29,311 nucleotides of DNA from DASYML01 sp036399835 (GTDB lineage Bacteria > Acidobacteriota > Blastocatellia > Pyrinomonadales > Pyrinomonadaceae): NCBI GenBank assembly GCA_036399835.1, contig DASWMI010000124.1:1-29311 (forward strand). Direction: 5' to 3'. The position numbers and the translations under genes were made by a program. The notes below the pieces were generated by a model. It was not told where the DNA came from and did no database searches. It worked only from the letters and a program-made list of their open reading frames with translations. Below are positions 8,891 to 17,375 of this stretch, piece by piece. Positions within the stretch are counted from its first letter, which is position 1. Each line of letters opens with the position of its first letter.

Positions 8891-9241
8891 ATGCTCTTGA
8901 TCATCGATTATCTCAAGCTCGGACAGTTGTACGCCAACGCGGGCGTCTGGAACGGCAGCCGCATCGTCTCCCAAAGATGGGTCAAAGCGTCCATCCAGCC
9001 GCATGCTCAGGTTGATGATGAAACCGAGTACGGATATTTATGGTGGCTGAAGGCGTTCAAGTCCGGCGATCAGAGGTTCGCTGCTTATCTGATGCAGGGC
9101 AACGGAGGCAATAAGGTCGCCCTCTTCCCTGAGCCGGAGATGGTTGTCGTCATCACGACTACAAATTACAATCTTCGTGAAGCTCACGAGCTGTCGGACC
9201 GTTTGTTGACCGAGTATGTCCTTTCGGCAATCGAGCAGTAA
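8891..9241 (+). pseudogene. C-terminal fragment of a beta-lactamase-family serine hydrolase
   Basis: The 116 codons match only the C-terminal part of the class C beta-lactamase/penicillin-binding-protein family (PF00144 type). The pattern is LGQLYANAGVWNGSRIVSQR, then YGYLWW, then a GNGG turn and a strand FPEPEMVVVITTTNYN. The N-terminal two-thirds with the catalytic SxxK and YxN motifs is missing, and a TGA stands in frame directly upstream at 8879-8881. The fragment starts 28 bases after the pntB stop. It is most likely the remnant of a decayed or partly deleted gene. Translation as a short stand-alone protein cannot be excluded, but no good ribosome binding site is visible. Confidence 0.75.
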
Positions 9242-9340
9242 AATTATAGATAAGCTCTGGTCCGGAAGAGTCGCGCCCCTTCTTTAACTTGATGACGGGC
9301 GTGGTTTGATCCGGCCTTCCGTTCCTTTGCGCTCAAGAGT

Positions 9341-9919
9341 ATGAACCCTTTTGACTATGTTTCGGTCATCATCTCCGTGGTCATAGGGCTTGGGATGTCT
9401 CATCTGCTGACGGGGCTGGTGGAATTGATTAAGCTGCGCCGGAGTGTGAGGTTCTACTGGGTTTATCTGGTCTGGGTGGTGCTCACCTTTATGGGCCATG
9501 TTTTTCTCTGGTGGAGCCTGTGGAATCTGCGCGGGCTGCGTGTCTGGAACTTCTTCTCCTTTCTCTTGATTCTCTTCGAGCCTGTGCTGCTCTTTGTCAT
9601 CGCGGCTTTTCTCATCCCGAAGCTCGATGCGGACGAGAGAACTGATTTACGCGAATACTTCTACGATAACCACGTCGCCATCTTCGGCAGCAACGCGGCC
9701 TTTACGCTCCTGCTCATCATGCAGAACGGCTCGCTCCCGGGCGGGCGCTTCCTGACGACTGCTAACTATCTGCTGGCGCTCGCTCTTCTGCTGCACTGCG
9801 GGGCCGCCGCCACCAGGAATAAGTATTATCACTCGTTCATGGCGCTTTTCTTTACCCTCTGGTTTCTCACCTTTATCATTCTCTTCGGATTAAGGCTCGG
9901 CAGCGTGGGAATATCTTGA
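9341..9919 (+). CDS. Hypothetical six-helix membrane protein
   Basis: This 192-residue protein is not recognised as a named family. Hydrophobic segments lie at about 6-30, 39-60, 69-93, 112-128, 139-155 and 162-185, giving a compact six-helix inner-membrane protein with short charged loops (KLDADERTDLREYF near 95-107). No catalytic motif is obvious. It follows the hydrolase fragment by about 100 bases on the same strand and precedes the M28 peptidase. The ribosome binding site is weak. The uninterrupted hydrophobic pattern and plus-strand position between real genes support it as a true gene. Confidence 0.75.
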   Translation: MNPFDYVSVIISVVIGLGMSHLLTGLVELIKLRRSVRFYWVYLVWVVLTFMGHVFLWWSLWNLRGLRVWNFFSFLLILFEPVLLFVIAAFLIPKLDADERTDLREYFYDNHVAIFGSNAAFTLLLIMQNGSLPGGRFLTTANYLLALALLLHCGAAATRNKYYHSFMALFFTLWFLTFIILFGLRLGSVGIS

Positions 9920-10053
9920 AGCATTGCGCAAGAGAACCTCGGCGAGCCTTCTCATCAATCCACTTTCAGCAACCTTTTCCAGACTTCAACCGTATTACGC
10001 GGTTCAGCCAGGCCTTTGGCCGGACCATAAAATTATAAAATAATGGAGAAGAG

Positions 10054-11745
10054 ATGAGAAAATTCGTAGCTCTATTTGTGCTGGTCGCTTCGCTGGCGTT
10101 GCCGTTCCAATCTGCTGACGCGCAGAGAAGAAGAAGAAGCGGTCCGACAACCGGCACGACCCAGACCGCGCAGCGCAACGGGGTGGACCAGATTACGGCC
10201 AGGCAACTGAGCGATTACCTGCACTTCATCGCTTCGGACGAGATGGAGGGGCGCGATACGCCTTCGCGCGGGCTGGACATCACGGCCAGGTTTATCGCCA
10301 TGAACCTCTCGCGCTGGGGCTTTAAGCCCGCGGGCGACGACGGCACTTACTTTCAAAAAATTGCGCTCAAGCGTTTCAAGATTAATCCGTCCGCCACGCG
10401 CGCGGAGATAGGCGGCCAGGCGTTCACCTACGGGACAGACTTTCTGGCCTCAACGAGCAGCGGTTTCTCTTCACCGAGCGGCGGCAGCGCCACTGGTCCA
10501 CTCGTCTATGTCGGCCACGGCTGGGTGATTAAATCCAAAAATATAGATGCCTATCAGGGCGTGGACGTGAAAGACAAAATTATGGTCGTGGCTGGTGGCA
10601 GCCTGCCAAAGGGCGTGAGCTTCGCGGACATAGGCGACGGCAAACCGGGCGTGGACTGGGACAATGCGGTGACCTACGCGGGGAGCCACGGCGCGAAGGG
10701 CATCATCATGATTCCTAATATTAACGTGCTGACAGGCTGGGAACGCACGCGCCAGCAGGCCATAGAGCGCGGCAGCTCTCCCGTCGTTGAGCGTTTTATG
10801 CGGCAGAACAACGCGCCGCCCGTCCCCATCATCACGGCCTCGCTCGTCATGCTCGATGCCATCTTTCGCGGCGAGCAGACGCAGGCTGCGGAGATTTTCC
10901 GTCGCCGCATCAACGAAGAGCCGGGCACTGCCTTCGCTCTCTCTCCGAATAAGATTGCGAGCCTCAACGTCGCCGCGATTCCTGAAACCGTCAACACGCA
11001 GAATGTCGTGGCCGTCTTTGAAGGCAGCGACCCCTTGCTCAAAAACGAGTATGTCGCCATCGGCGCGCATTACGACCACGTCGGCACCGGCACGCCGGTT
11101 AACGGCGATGCCATCTACAACGGCGCTGACGACGATGGCTCCGGCACGACCGGCATCCTCGCGATAGCCGAAGCATTGGCCCACGCGGGACAGCGCCCGA
11201 AGCGTTCCGTCCTTTTTGTCTGGCATGCCGGTGAAGAAAAAGGACTCTGGGGGTCTCGCTACTTCACGCAGTTTCCGACCGTTCCGCTTGACCGCGTGAT
11301 CGCGCAGCTCAACATAGATATGATCGGTCGCAGCAAAAAAGATGGCGATACCAATCCGCGCAACAAGGAGCTTTCGGGGCCGAATGAAATCTACGTCATA
11401 GGCTCGAAGATGATGAGCACGGAGCTGGGCGAGCTGAGCGAGCGGGTCAATAAATCCTATCTCAACCTGAGCTTTAATTACCGCTACGACGACCCTAATG
11501 ATCCCAACCGCTTCTTTTTCCGCTCGGACCATTTCAACTACGCGCAGAAGGGCATTCCCATCATCTTCTACTTCGACGGCGAGCACGAGGACTATCACAG
11601 GCCCGGAGACGAGGCCGACAAGATTGATTATCAGAAGATGGAAAGGGTCGCGCGCACCATCTACATGACGCTCTGGGAGGTCGCCAACCTGTCAGCGCGC
11701 CCGCGCGTGGATAAGCAGTTGCCGCGGGAGTTGATGGGCAACTAA
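10054..11745 (+). CDS. Secreted M28-family zinc metallopeptidase with PA-like insert
   Basis: This 563-residue exported aminopeptidase or carboxypeptidase-type enzyme should use two zinc ions to trim peptides in the periplasm or outside the cell. Residues 1-24 are a signal peptide ending SADAQ. Residues about 140-260 look like a protease-associated domain. The catalytic core shows all M28 landmarks: HYD at 339-341 (ligand His), NGADDDGSGT at about 356-365 (bridging Asp360), GEEKGLWGS with Glu394/Glu395, NIDMIG with Asp422, and the final ligand His515 in YHRPGDE. GGAGAAGAG stands just upstream of the ATG. Specificity cannot be read from the sequence. Confidence 0.94.
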   Translation: MRKFVALFVLVASLALPFQSADAQRRRRSGPTTGTTQTAQRNGVDQITARQLSDYLHFIASDEMEGRDTPSRGLDITARFIAMNLSRWGFKPAGDDGTYFQKIALKRFKINPSATRAEIGGQAFTYGTDFLASTSSGFSSPSGGSATGPLVYVGHGWVIKSKNIDAYQGVDVKDKIMVVAGGSLPKGVSFADIGDGKPGVDWDNAVTYAGSHGAKGIIMIPNINVLTGWERTRQQAIERGSSPVVERFMRQNNAPPVPIITASLVMLDAIFRGEQTQAAEIFRRRINEEPGTAFALSPNKIASLNVAAIPETVNTQNVVAVFEGSDPLLKNEYVAIGAHYDHVGTGTPVNGDAIYNGADDDGSGTTGILAIAEALAHAGQRPKRSVLFVWHAGEEKGLWGSRYFTQFPTVPLDRVIAQLNIDMIGRSKKDGDTNPRNKELSGPNEIYVIGSKMMSTELGELSERVNKSYLNLSFNYRYDDPNDPNRFFFRSDHFNYAQKGIPIIFYFDGEHEDYHRPGDEADKIDYQKMERVARTIYMTLWEVANLSARPRVDKQLPRELMGN

Positions 11746-11787
11746 GCTGAGCCGCACGGGCTTGTCAGGCTTAAAGGCAAAAAAACG

Positions 11788-11846
11788 AAAATCAGTAGTC
11801 AGAAGATAGCGGCCTGACTGAAGCTTTTCTTCCGGCTACTGATTTT
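11788..11846 (+). terminator. Possible terminator after the M28 peptidase
   Basis: AAAATCAGTAG (11788-11798) pairs with CTACTGATTTT (11836-11846), and more T residues follow. The 37-base loop contains an alternative 6-bp pairing (AGTCAG/CTGACT), so several folds compete. The position 43 bases after the stop fits a terminator, but the AT-rich stem and long loop make it weaker than the other hairpins in the window. Confidence 0.45.
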
Positions 11847-11897
11847 TATATTCTTCTTGCATGTTTTGTGAATAGACTTTCGGAGGCAAACAAACTG

Positions 11898-12320
11898 ATG
11901 AGACTAAGACGAAAGACCGGAGCCATCGCTGCTCTGCTTTTGATGGCAATGATGTTGATGACTACCGCCTCGGCCTTCACGCCTCAATGCGGCGGGATGG
12001 GGGGCGGCACGTCGCGGCGCGTGCGTTTCCCGCGCGGACGGACGACGGCGATTCTCAGGGGAACGGTCGTCAGGGGGACAACCGATAACTATCTGCTCGG
12101 CGCACGCGCGGGCCAGACCATGACCGTGCATATCACCGCGAAAGCAAGGAATGCCGTCTTTCAAATCTACGCTCCCAACGGCGACGCCCTCGAAGGCGCG
12201 GGAGAGATGAGCGATGCGAAGGATTGGTCGGGCGAGCTGCCGCAATCGGGCGACTATACAATCGTCGTCGGCGGCACACGCGGCAACGCCAGCTACACGC
12301 TCGAAGTAACCATCAGATAA
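11898..12320 (+). CDS. Small exported protein with PPC-like beta-sandwich domain
   Basis: The product is 140 residues. The frame extends back to a GTG at 11868, but the ATG at 11898 has GGAGG eleven bases upstream and starts a signal peptide (MRLRRKTGAIAALLLMAMML, cleavage after ASA). The mature part resembles a bacterial pre-peptidase C-terminal (PPC-like) domain: RFPRGRTTAILRGTVVRG, DNYLLGARAGQTMTVHI, then a W-G-LP-sGDY turn (WSGELPQSGDYTIVV) and a final strand ASYTLEVTI. Such domains usually accompany secreted proteases, but here the domain stands alone, behind an M28 peptidase gene. The role is unknown. Confidence 0.82.
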   Translation: MRLRRKTGAIAALLLMAMMLMTTASAFTPQCGGMGGGTSRRVRFPRGRTTAILRGTVVRGTTDNYLLGARAGQTMTVHITAKARNAVFQIYAPNGDALEGAGEMSDAKDWSGELPQSGDYTIVVGGTRGNASYTLEVTIR

Positions 12321-12359
12321 ACGATAGACGCCGCAGCCATGAACGCGGAACTGTAGGCA

Positions 12360-12418
12360 ATCGAATCAGCGGTTCATTGGACCATTGTTTCATTAAATCA
12401 ATGAACCGCTGATTCGAT
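12360..12418. terminator. 20-bp perfect hairpin between convergent genes (likely bidirectional terminator)
   Basis: The arms 12360-12379 and 12399-12418 are perfect reverse complements over 20 bases with a 19-base loop. The hairpin lies between the plus-strand PPC-like gene (stop 12320) and the minus-strand membrane-protein gene (stop 12464). No convincing T-run follows on either strand, so termination is inferred mainly from position and stem strength. Confidence 0.6.
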
Positions 12419-12463
12419 CTTGATTAGCCAAGCGTTCATCGTCGCGGCGTTCCTTCCTGTTTT

Positions 12464-15400
12464 TTATCTCCATTGGCCCAGGCGACGGCGTGCCAGCTCG
12501 CGGCGGGCTTTAAAGCGGTCGCGCATCTGTATCAGTTGTTCGCGGCGAAACTCAAGCATCCATCCGATGAGCGCAAGCAGCGAGCCGACCGTAATCAGGT
12601 AAACCTTGAGAGGCACTTGCAGCCAGTCAACAGTCGTCAGGGCCAGCACCAACAATTCCAGAACAAGCGTCGTCAACCCCACCAGCACGGGCGCACGCGC
12701 CCTCCCCAGCACGCCCGATAAAGCGAGCGCCAGCGAAGCGAAGAGCACGCCCAGGTCTCGCCAGGGCGCAGGTACATCCAGGACCAGCCGGAACTCAAGC
12801 GAGTGAAGCAGCAGCGGCACGCACAATAGCAGGCTTCCAGACCACAGGAGCAAGCCAGTATCGCGCTCGTACTCTTCCCACTCTCGCTGCACAGAAAGAT
12901 AAGCTATGAGGAGGAGCGCAATGGCGACCGGCGAGGTATAAACCTCCACGTCGGCCAGAGGGTCAAAGCCAGCGCGCAGGCACGCGAGCGAGAAGGCTGC
13001 GACGGCGCTCAGGAGGCCCGCGCGAAAATATGAAACACGCGCTGGACCAGCCGAAATAAAGCTGGCGATGAAGGCTTCCAGCGCAATCGCGGCCAGTGTC
13101 AGGCAGGGCGCGAGCAGGAGCGCATCGCCCGCTCGCAGATGCGGCGCAGATTGGAAGCAGGCCGTGATAAACGAGAGCGCCGCCGCCAGCGCCGATGCGT
13201 TCCAGGCTTCAGTCGCCAGCCATAATGCGCCCCGCTTCTGCGCGTACACGCCGAGCGCGAACAAAAGAGGCGGCATCAAGAGCGCAAAGCTAAAGACAAA
13301 CCAGTTGGCCTCGACACGCAGGGCGATGAGGATAGAGATAAAGAATGCGCCCGCGTGAATGAAAGCAAAGCGTGTGGTCCAGGCAGACTTTAGTCGCGCT
13401 GTGCGCTCGGTCCAGTAAAGCAGGGCTAAGAGGAGCACGAAGGCCGCGCTCAGGCCGCCGCTCTCCATGAAGTAAATCGCGTGCAGAAACCAGAGCAGCG
13501 CAGAGAGCAGCGCGGCCATATCTGCCAGGAGGCGCACAACTGTTTCCGGCAAGCCAGCCGTGTTCAAGGCGGATGCCGAATTTGCAGGCAGCCAGAGCGC
13601 CCGCGCCCTCTGGATGAGAAAGGCCGCGCACAAAGTGAGCGTCGCCACGGGCCAGGCTTTTGGCAAAAGGCCGAAATGCTTGAGCGCATCTCCGCCTGCC
13701 GCCGTCAGGACCAAAGCCGCGACCGCTCCCAAGCCCGCGCCGAGGGCGGAAGCTTCCGCGCGCGTGCGTAGTAGCCCGTAAAGAATCGCCGCCGCGAGGA
13801 CAAAGAACATAGAGGCGCGCCAGCTCTCCGCTCCTGCTTCCGCGAGGTGCAGAAAGAGGGCGACCATAGTGGACCAGCAAAGATTTAGTAAAAACTCCGC
13901 ATCGGCCACACGCACAAAAGGCGCAGCAAGATGCAACTCGCTACGCCGCGAGCGCAGCCCGCGCGCCAAAGCATAAAGCGCGAAGGGCCACACGGCGCAG
14001 AGCGCAAAACCAGTTTCCGTTTTGAGAGAGGTCGAACCCAGCGCGACCAGAAAGGCTATTGATGCCAGAGCGGCTGAAAGATATGAGAGCGCTACCTGGA
14101 CCACCCTTTGACAGAAGCGCGGCGTGCTGAGAACAGCGAAAGAGGCCGCTAGAAAAGCGAACGAGGCTGCCTGCGAAGCTCTGTAGACAACGCCGTCGAG
14201 TAGCCCGCCAAAGAGCGCGGGCACAAGCAGCAGGCTCGCAATCATGCTCGCCGTGTGCAGCGCTCTCGGATACTCATCGCCTCTCGTCAAGCGCGCCGCG
14301 GCGGCGAGCGCAAGCGTTGTGGCCGTCAAAGCTAGTAGCTGAGCAAAGCCCTCTACACGAAAGCCGTCGAGCGTGAGCAATTCGGTCCAGCACAGGGCCA
14401 GGAGCGCGAGCGTGTAAAGCGCGACGCGCCTGTTCGTATAGATAAAGCGACCCGTGAACCAGAGCGCGTAAGCCCAGGCTGTCAACAACAGTGCGGCGAT
14501 GCTCGCATCATAAGTGCTCGCGCGCAGCCGGAAGATGCCTTCGTAGAGAGACGGCGACGAGCCGAGCCTGAGCGGTAGATAAAAAAAGGCGCTCAGCGTT
14601 GCCGCTGCCAGCCCGACGCGCACGAGCTGCACGCCCCACAAATCGTAACTCCAAAGGCCCGCCCGTTGCGACGAGCGGTCGAACCCCGTCTGTGACGAAC
14701 TGTTGACCGCCGAAGCCGCATCTTCTTCAGTAGCCGACGCCTCATCCTCAATTTGCAAAGGCTTGTCTTGGCTGCGCGGAAAAATTTCGGAGAGATGAAG
14801 AAAGGCGAGCGAGATGAGCATGGAGACGAGCGCGTAGAGACCGAAGGCTGTCCGGTCCAGCCGGAAAACTATGGACCAGCCGGTCGCCAGAGTCGCCCCG
14901 GACGCGAGGTAAACATAGAGCTTTTCGCGCAGCAGGAGCGCCGTCAAAGCATAGAGAATGGCGCACAGAGCGCAGACCAGCCAGGCCCGCCCGTTATCCG
15001 TAATCAGACCGGAGCGCACGAGAAACCAGAAGTTGATGGGGACGAGAAGCGAGCCGATGAGCGTCAGCGCGCGGCCAGTGAGCCGCTGTCTTGTGCGCAG
15101 GATGGCGTACCAGCCGGATGCTGTGAAGGCTGCGGTCGCCGTGGCGAGCAATCCGGCCTGGACCATAGGCTCTTGCAGCTTGAGATAGAGCACATCGCGC
15201 AGCCAGAGGATCACGCTGACGACGATCATCGCCGCGCCCGTGTAGAGCATGAGCCGCAGGTTGTGCGGGTCTGTCAACGTTTCAACCAGCCGGCGCGGAG
15301 TTCTCTTATCGCCTGCATCTTCAAACCTGCCCGTCGCCGGACCAGTAGATGAACCGGCAGCGGGGCCGTGATTAACAGCACTCGCCAGCGGCGGGGGAGT

Positions 15401-15733
15401 AATCACTTGCTGAGCGGGTTGAGACGCGGGCTGAGGCTCTGTCTGTGGCCGCGTGCTCTGCTTTGCGCCGCTCACGGGCGCGAGTTGTTGCTTGAGCAGT
15501 TCGCGTCTGTGCTCGTAGCTCTCGCGCAGGTCCGCGGCCTGTTCCGTGTTGATGATGCCAGCCGTTTCCCAGCTTGATAATTCGGAGAGCAGAAAATTTA
15601 TCGCGCGCAGAATCTCCGCGGGCGTTTCTTCCAGACGTGCGCCGCAGTTTGTGCAGAAGGCAGCGCCTGTCGGATACGTAGCGCGACAGGCCGGGCACTC
15701 AGGGCGTTCTGGAAGATGGGGAGAGCCTTGCAT
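12464..15733 (-). CDS. Giant polytopic membrane protein with N-terminal zinc ribbon
   Basis: The product is about 1089 residues. A TTG at 15745 would add four residues, but the ATG at 15733 is preferred, although neither start has a good ribosome binding site. Residues 13-30 form a zinc ribbon (CPAC ... CTNC; Cys13, 16, 27, 30). A Gln/Pro/Ala-rich linker follows to about 150. From about 155 to 1050 the chain is almost continuous hydrophobic helices, more than 25 by eye, with an Asp/Glu/Ser-rich loop near 340-365. The tail is strongly basic (FKARRELARRRLGQWR). The layout recalls large DUF2157/DUF2339-like membrane proteins, whose function is unknown. It starts 20 bases after the rsmI stop and is probably co-transcribed with it. 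Confidence 0.88.
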   Translation of the reverse strand: MQGSPHLPERPECPACRATYPTGAAFCTNCGARLEETPAEILRAINFLLSELSSWETAGIINTEQAADLRESYEHRRELLKQQLAPVSGAKQSTRPQTEPQPASQPAQQVITPPPLASAVNHGPAAGSSTGPATGRFEDAGDKRTPRRLVETLTDPHNLRLMLYTGAAMIVVSVILWLRDVLYLKLQEPMVQAGLLATATAAFTASGWYAILRTRQRLTGRALTLIGSLLVPINFWFLVRSGLITDNGRAWLVCALCAILYALTALLLREKLYVYLASGATLATGWSIVFRLDRTAFGLYALVSMLISLAFLHLSEIFPRSQDKPLQIEDEASATEEDAASAVNSSSQTGFDRSSQRAGLWSYDLWGVQLVRVGLAAATLSAFFYLPLRLGSSPSLYEGIFRLRASTYDASIAALLLTAWAYALWFTGRFIYTNRRVALYTLALLALCWTELLTLDGFRVEGFAQLLALTATTLALAAAARLTRGDEYPRALHTASMIASLLLVPALFGGLLDGVVYRASQAASFAFLAASFAVLSTPRFCQRVVQVALSYLSAALASIAFLVALGSTSLKTETGFALCAVWPFALYALARGLRSRRSELHLAAPFVRVADAEFLLNLCWSTMVALFLHLAEAGAESWRASMFFVLAAAILYGLLRTRAEASALGAGLGAVAALVLTAAGGDALKHFGLLPKAWPVATLTLCAAFLIQRARALWLPANSASALNTAGLPETVVRLLADMAALLSALLWFLHAIYFMESGGLSAAFVLLLALLYWTERTARLKSAWTTRFAFIHAGAFFISILIALRVEANWFVFSFALLMPPLLFALGVYAQKRGALWLATEAWNASALAAALSFITACFQSAPHLRAGDALLLAPCLTLAAIALEAFIASFISAGPARVSYFRAGLLSAVAAFSLACLRAGFDPLADVEVYTSPVAIALLLIAYLSVQREWEEYERDTGLLLWSGSLLLCVPLLLHSLEFRLVLDVPAPWRDLGVLFASLALALSGVLGRARAPVLVGLTTLVLELLVLALTTVDWLQVPLKVYLITVGSLLALIGWMLEFRREQLIQMRDRFKARRELARRRLGQWR

Positions 15734-15753
15734 AGATTCTGTCAAACAGATTT

Positions 15754-16608
15754 TCAGGCACGCTCGCGCCCGCGCTCTGCGACGAGGCGGCGGTAGGCTT
15801 CCGCGCGCGTCAGGCCCAGCTCGCGCGCCACACGCTTGAGAGCCGCGCGCATCTCAAGTCCCTCCTCTTCGAGCGCCGCGACGCGCACCGCCAGACCCTG
15901 CGCAGCAGAATCCGCCGGAGCCTCGCTCTCAATGACCGTGCGGTCAATCACTAAGACTATCTCGCCACGCGCAGCCTCCGCCGAAGCAAAGCGCACGGCC
16001 AGCTCGCTCAAACGACCGCGCGCCATCTCCTCATGCATCTTCGTTAGCTCGCGCGCCACCACGGCTTCGCGCTCGCCCAGGATTTCACGCGCGTCCGAGA
16101 GCGATTCGGCCAGACGATGCGGTGATTCATAAAAGATGAGCGTGGAGGAAATGGCGCGCGCATCCATCAGTCGTGCGCGGCGTTGGGTGCTGCGCGCGGG
16201 GAGAAAGCCGCCGAAGAAAAATTCATCTGTCGGTAAACCGGAAGCGACGAGAGCCGCGATAAGAGCGGTCGGGCCCGGCACGGGTACGACCTCCGCGCCC
16301 ACCTCGAAGGCCACGTTAGCGAGACGAAAACCCGGGTCGCTGATGCCCGGCGTTCCGGCATCGGAGACGACGGCCACGTTTGCGCCGCTCGACAGCATGC
16401 GGCCCAACTGCGCTGCACGCGAACGCTCGTTGTGCTCGTGATAGCTGAGCATCTTCGTCTTGATGCCGTAATGGTTCAGTAGTACCTGCGTGCGGCGTGT
16501 GTCCTCGCAGGCGATGAGGTCAACTTCAGAGAGCAGGCGCACGGCGCGGTACGTGATGTCTTCCAGGTTTCCGATGGGCGTTGCCACGATGTAGAGCGTG
16601 CCTGCCAT
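15754..16608 (-). CDS. rsmI: 16S rRNA (cytidine(1402)-2'-O)-methyltransferase
   Basis: This 284-residue SAM-dependent enzyme methylates the 2'-O of C1402 in 16S rRNA, at the decoding centre. The family start MAGTLYIVATPIGNLEDITY is exact, which sets the start at 16608 rather than the longer frame from 16653, which would begin inside a hairpin. Other tetrapyrrole-methylase-fold signatures follow: CEDTRRTQVLLNHYGI, SDAGTPGISDPG, VPGPTALIAALVASGLP and FYESPHRL. The C-terminal LGLTRAEAYRRLV helix pair is the usual small terminal domain. No strong Shine-Dalgarno sequence is visible upstream of the ATG. The large zinc-ribbon membrane gene follows after 20 bases. Confidence 0.97.
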   Translation of the reverse strand: MAGTLYIVATPIGNLEDITYRAVRLLSEVDLIACEDTRRTQVLLNHYGIKTKMLSYHEHNERSRAAQLGRMLSSGANVAVVSDAGTPGISDPGFRLANVAFEVGAEVVPVPGPTALIAALVASGLPTDEFFFGGFLPARSTQRRARLMDARAISSTLIFYESPHRLAESLSDAREILGEREAVVARELTKMHEEMARGRLSELAVRFASAEAARGEIVLVIDRTVIESEAPADSAAQGLAVRVAALEEEGLEMRAALKRVARELGLTRAEAYRRLVAERGRERA

Positions 16609-16640
16609 GCGGCTATTGTGGCATAGTGACGGACGAAAAC

Positions 16641-16688
16641 GCGAAAGCTCCATCGGGTCTCATCTGTGAAACCCGATGGAGCTTTCGC
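16641..16688 (-). terminator. 18-bp perfect hairpin with T-run, terminator of the upstream minus-strand gene
   Basis: The arms 16641-16658 and 16671-16688 are perfect reverse complements over 18 bases with a 12-base loop. On the minus strand the stem is followed by GTTTTC. It lies 40 bases past the stop of the Arg/Asp/Tyr-rich protein gene and only 33 bases before the rsmI start. It probably ends the former transcript, and partial read-through could feed rsmI. Confidence 0.75.
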
Positions 16689-16727
16689 TTGCCCCCCTTG
16701 TGCTCGAACCCTGCTGGCCTTCAGTGA

Positions 16728-17375
16728 TTACTGCGGGAACGGCAAGCGTCTCCACCAGCCGTCGTTGTTGTTGCGATTGCGGTCGTCGCGGTTTCTGTCA
16801 CGTCCGTAGCGGTCATCACGGTCGCGGCCATAGTAGCCGCCGTTGCCATAATTTCCGTTGTAACCGTAGACGCTGCCGATGACGTTCAATTCCTGTCGAA
16901 TCTGTGCCCAATCGGAAGCGACGCGATTGTCGTAGACGCGACCGCGATTGATGACGCTATCCATTCTTGAAGCCAGGTCGAGCACTCTGCGCGCTTCCGT
17001 CTGGCTGCGATTGAGGTCGCGCCCGTCGTTAAAGCGGTCTTTCAAATCGCTCGCGGCGCGTTGAAAGTCTCTCGCCATATCGTTGATGCGATCTTCGCGC
17101 CTGGTCCCGTCCACGCGGCTGTGGTCCAGCGCGCGGTCTATATCATTCCTCAGCCTGCCGCTCAAATCCTTGAGGCGGTTGACGCTGTTGCGAATGGTCT
17201 GACGGTCGTACCGGCCATAGTTGCCATAGCCGCCGTTGTCTCTATTACGGCGATAATCACGATCACGCTGGTAGTCGGGCTGACCCCATGTGCCCTGCGC
17301 TGCCGCCAGGACGGGCAGGCAAAATGCTATCAGTGCTGCCGCGATGACGGTTGTCAATGTACATCTGTTTATCAT
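16728..17375 (-). CDS. Exported Arg/Asp/Tyr/Gly/Asn-rich protein with helical centre
   Basis: The product is 215 residues and unrecognised. The ATG at 17375 is chosen because AGGAG lies upstream and the next residues form a signal peptide (MINRCTLTTVIAAALIAFCL, then PVLAAAQ); the longer frame to 17471 has no such support. After cleavage comes a low-complexity segment of about 30 residues rich in R, D, Y, N and G. A predicted all-helical centre follows (about 58-168, e.g. NRLKDLSGRLRNDIDRALD and DFQRAASDLKDRFNDG), then a second R/D/Y/N/G-rich segment (about 170-205). The chain ends DGWWRRLPFPQ. It is a likely periplasmic or surface protein. A terminator hairpin follows. Confidence 0.8.
   Translation of the reverse strand: MINRCTLTTVIAAALIAFCLPVLAAAQGTWGQPDYQRDRDYRRNRDNGGYGNYGRYDRQTIRNSVNRLKDLSGRLRNDIDRALDHSRVDGTRREDRINDMARDFQRAASDLKDRFNDGRDLNRSQTEARRVLDLASRMDSVINRGRVYDNRVASDWAQIRQELNVIGSVYGYNGNYGNGGYYGRDRDDRYGRDRNRDDRNRNNNDGWWRRLPFPQ

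Noticed and set aside
10034..10039. TATAAA as a -10 box for the M28 peptidase
   Set aside because: It sits only about 15 bases before the start codon, so the ribosome binding site would not be transcribed; no -35 box is present at the right distance.
10471..11598. 375-codon minus-strand open frame opposite the M28 peptidase
   Set aside because: It is antisense to a peptidase with all catalytic motifs, and its composition (Val/Arg/Ala/His-rich) is that of a codon shadow.
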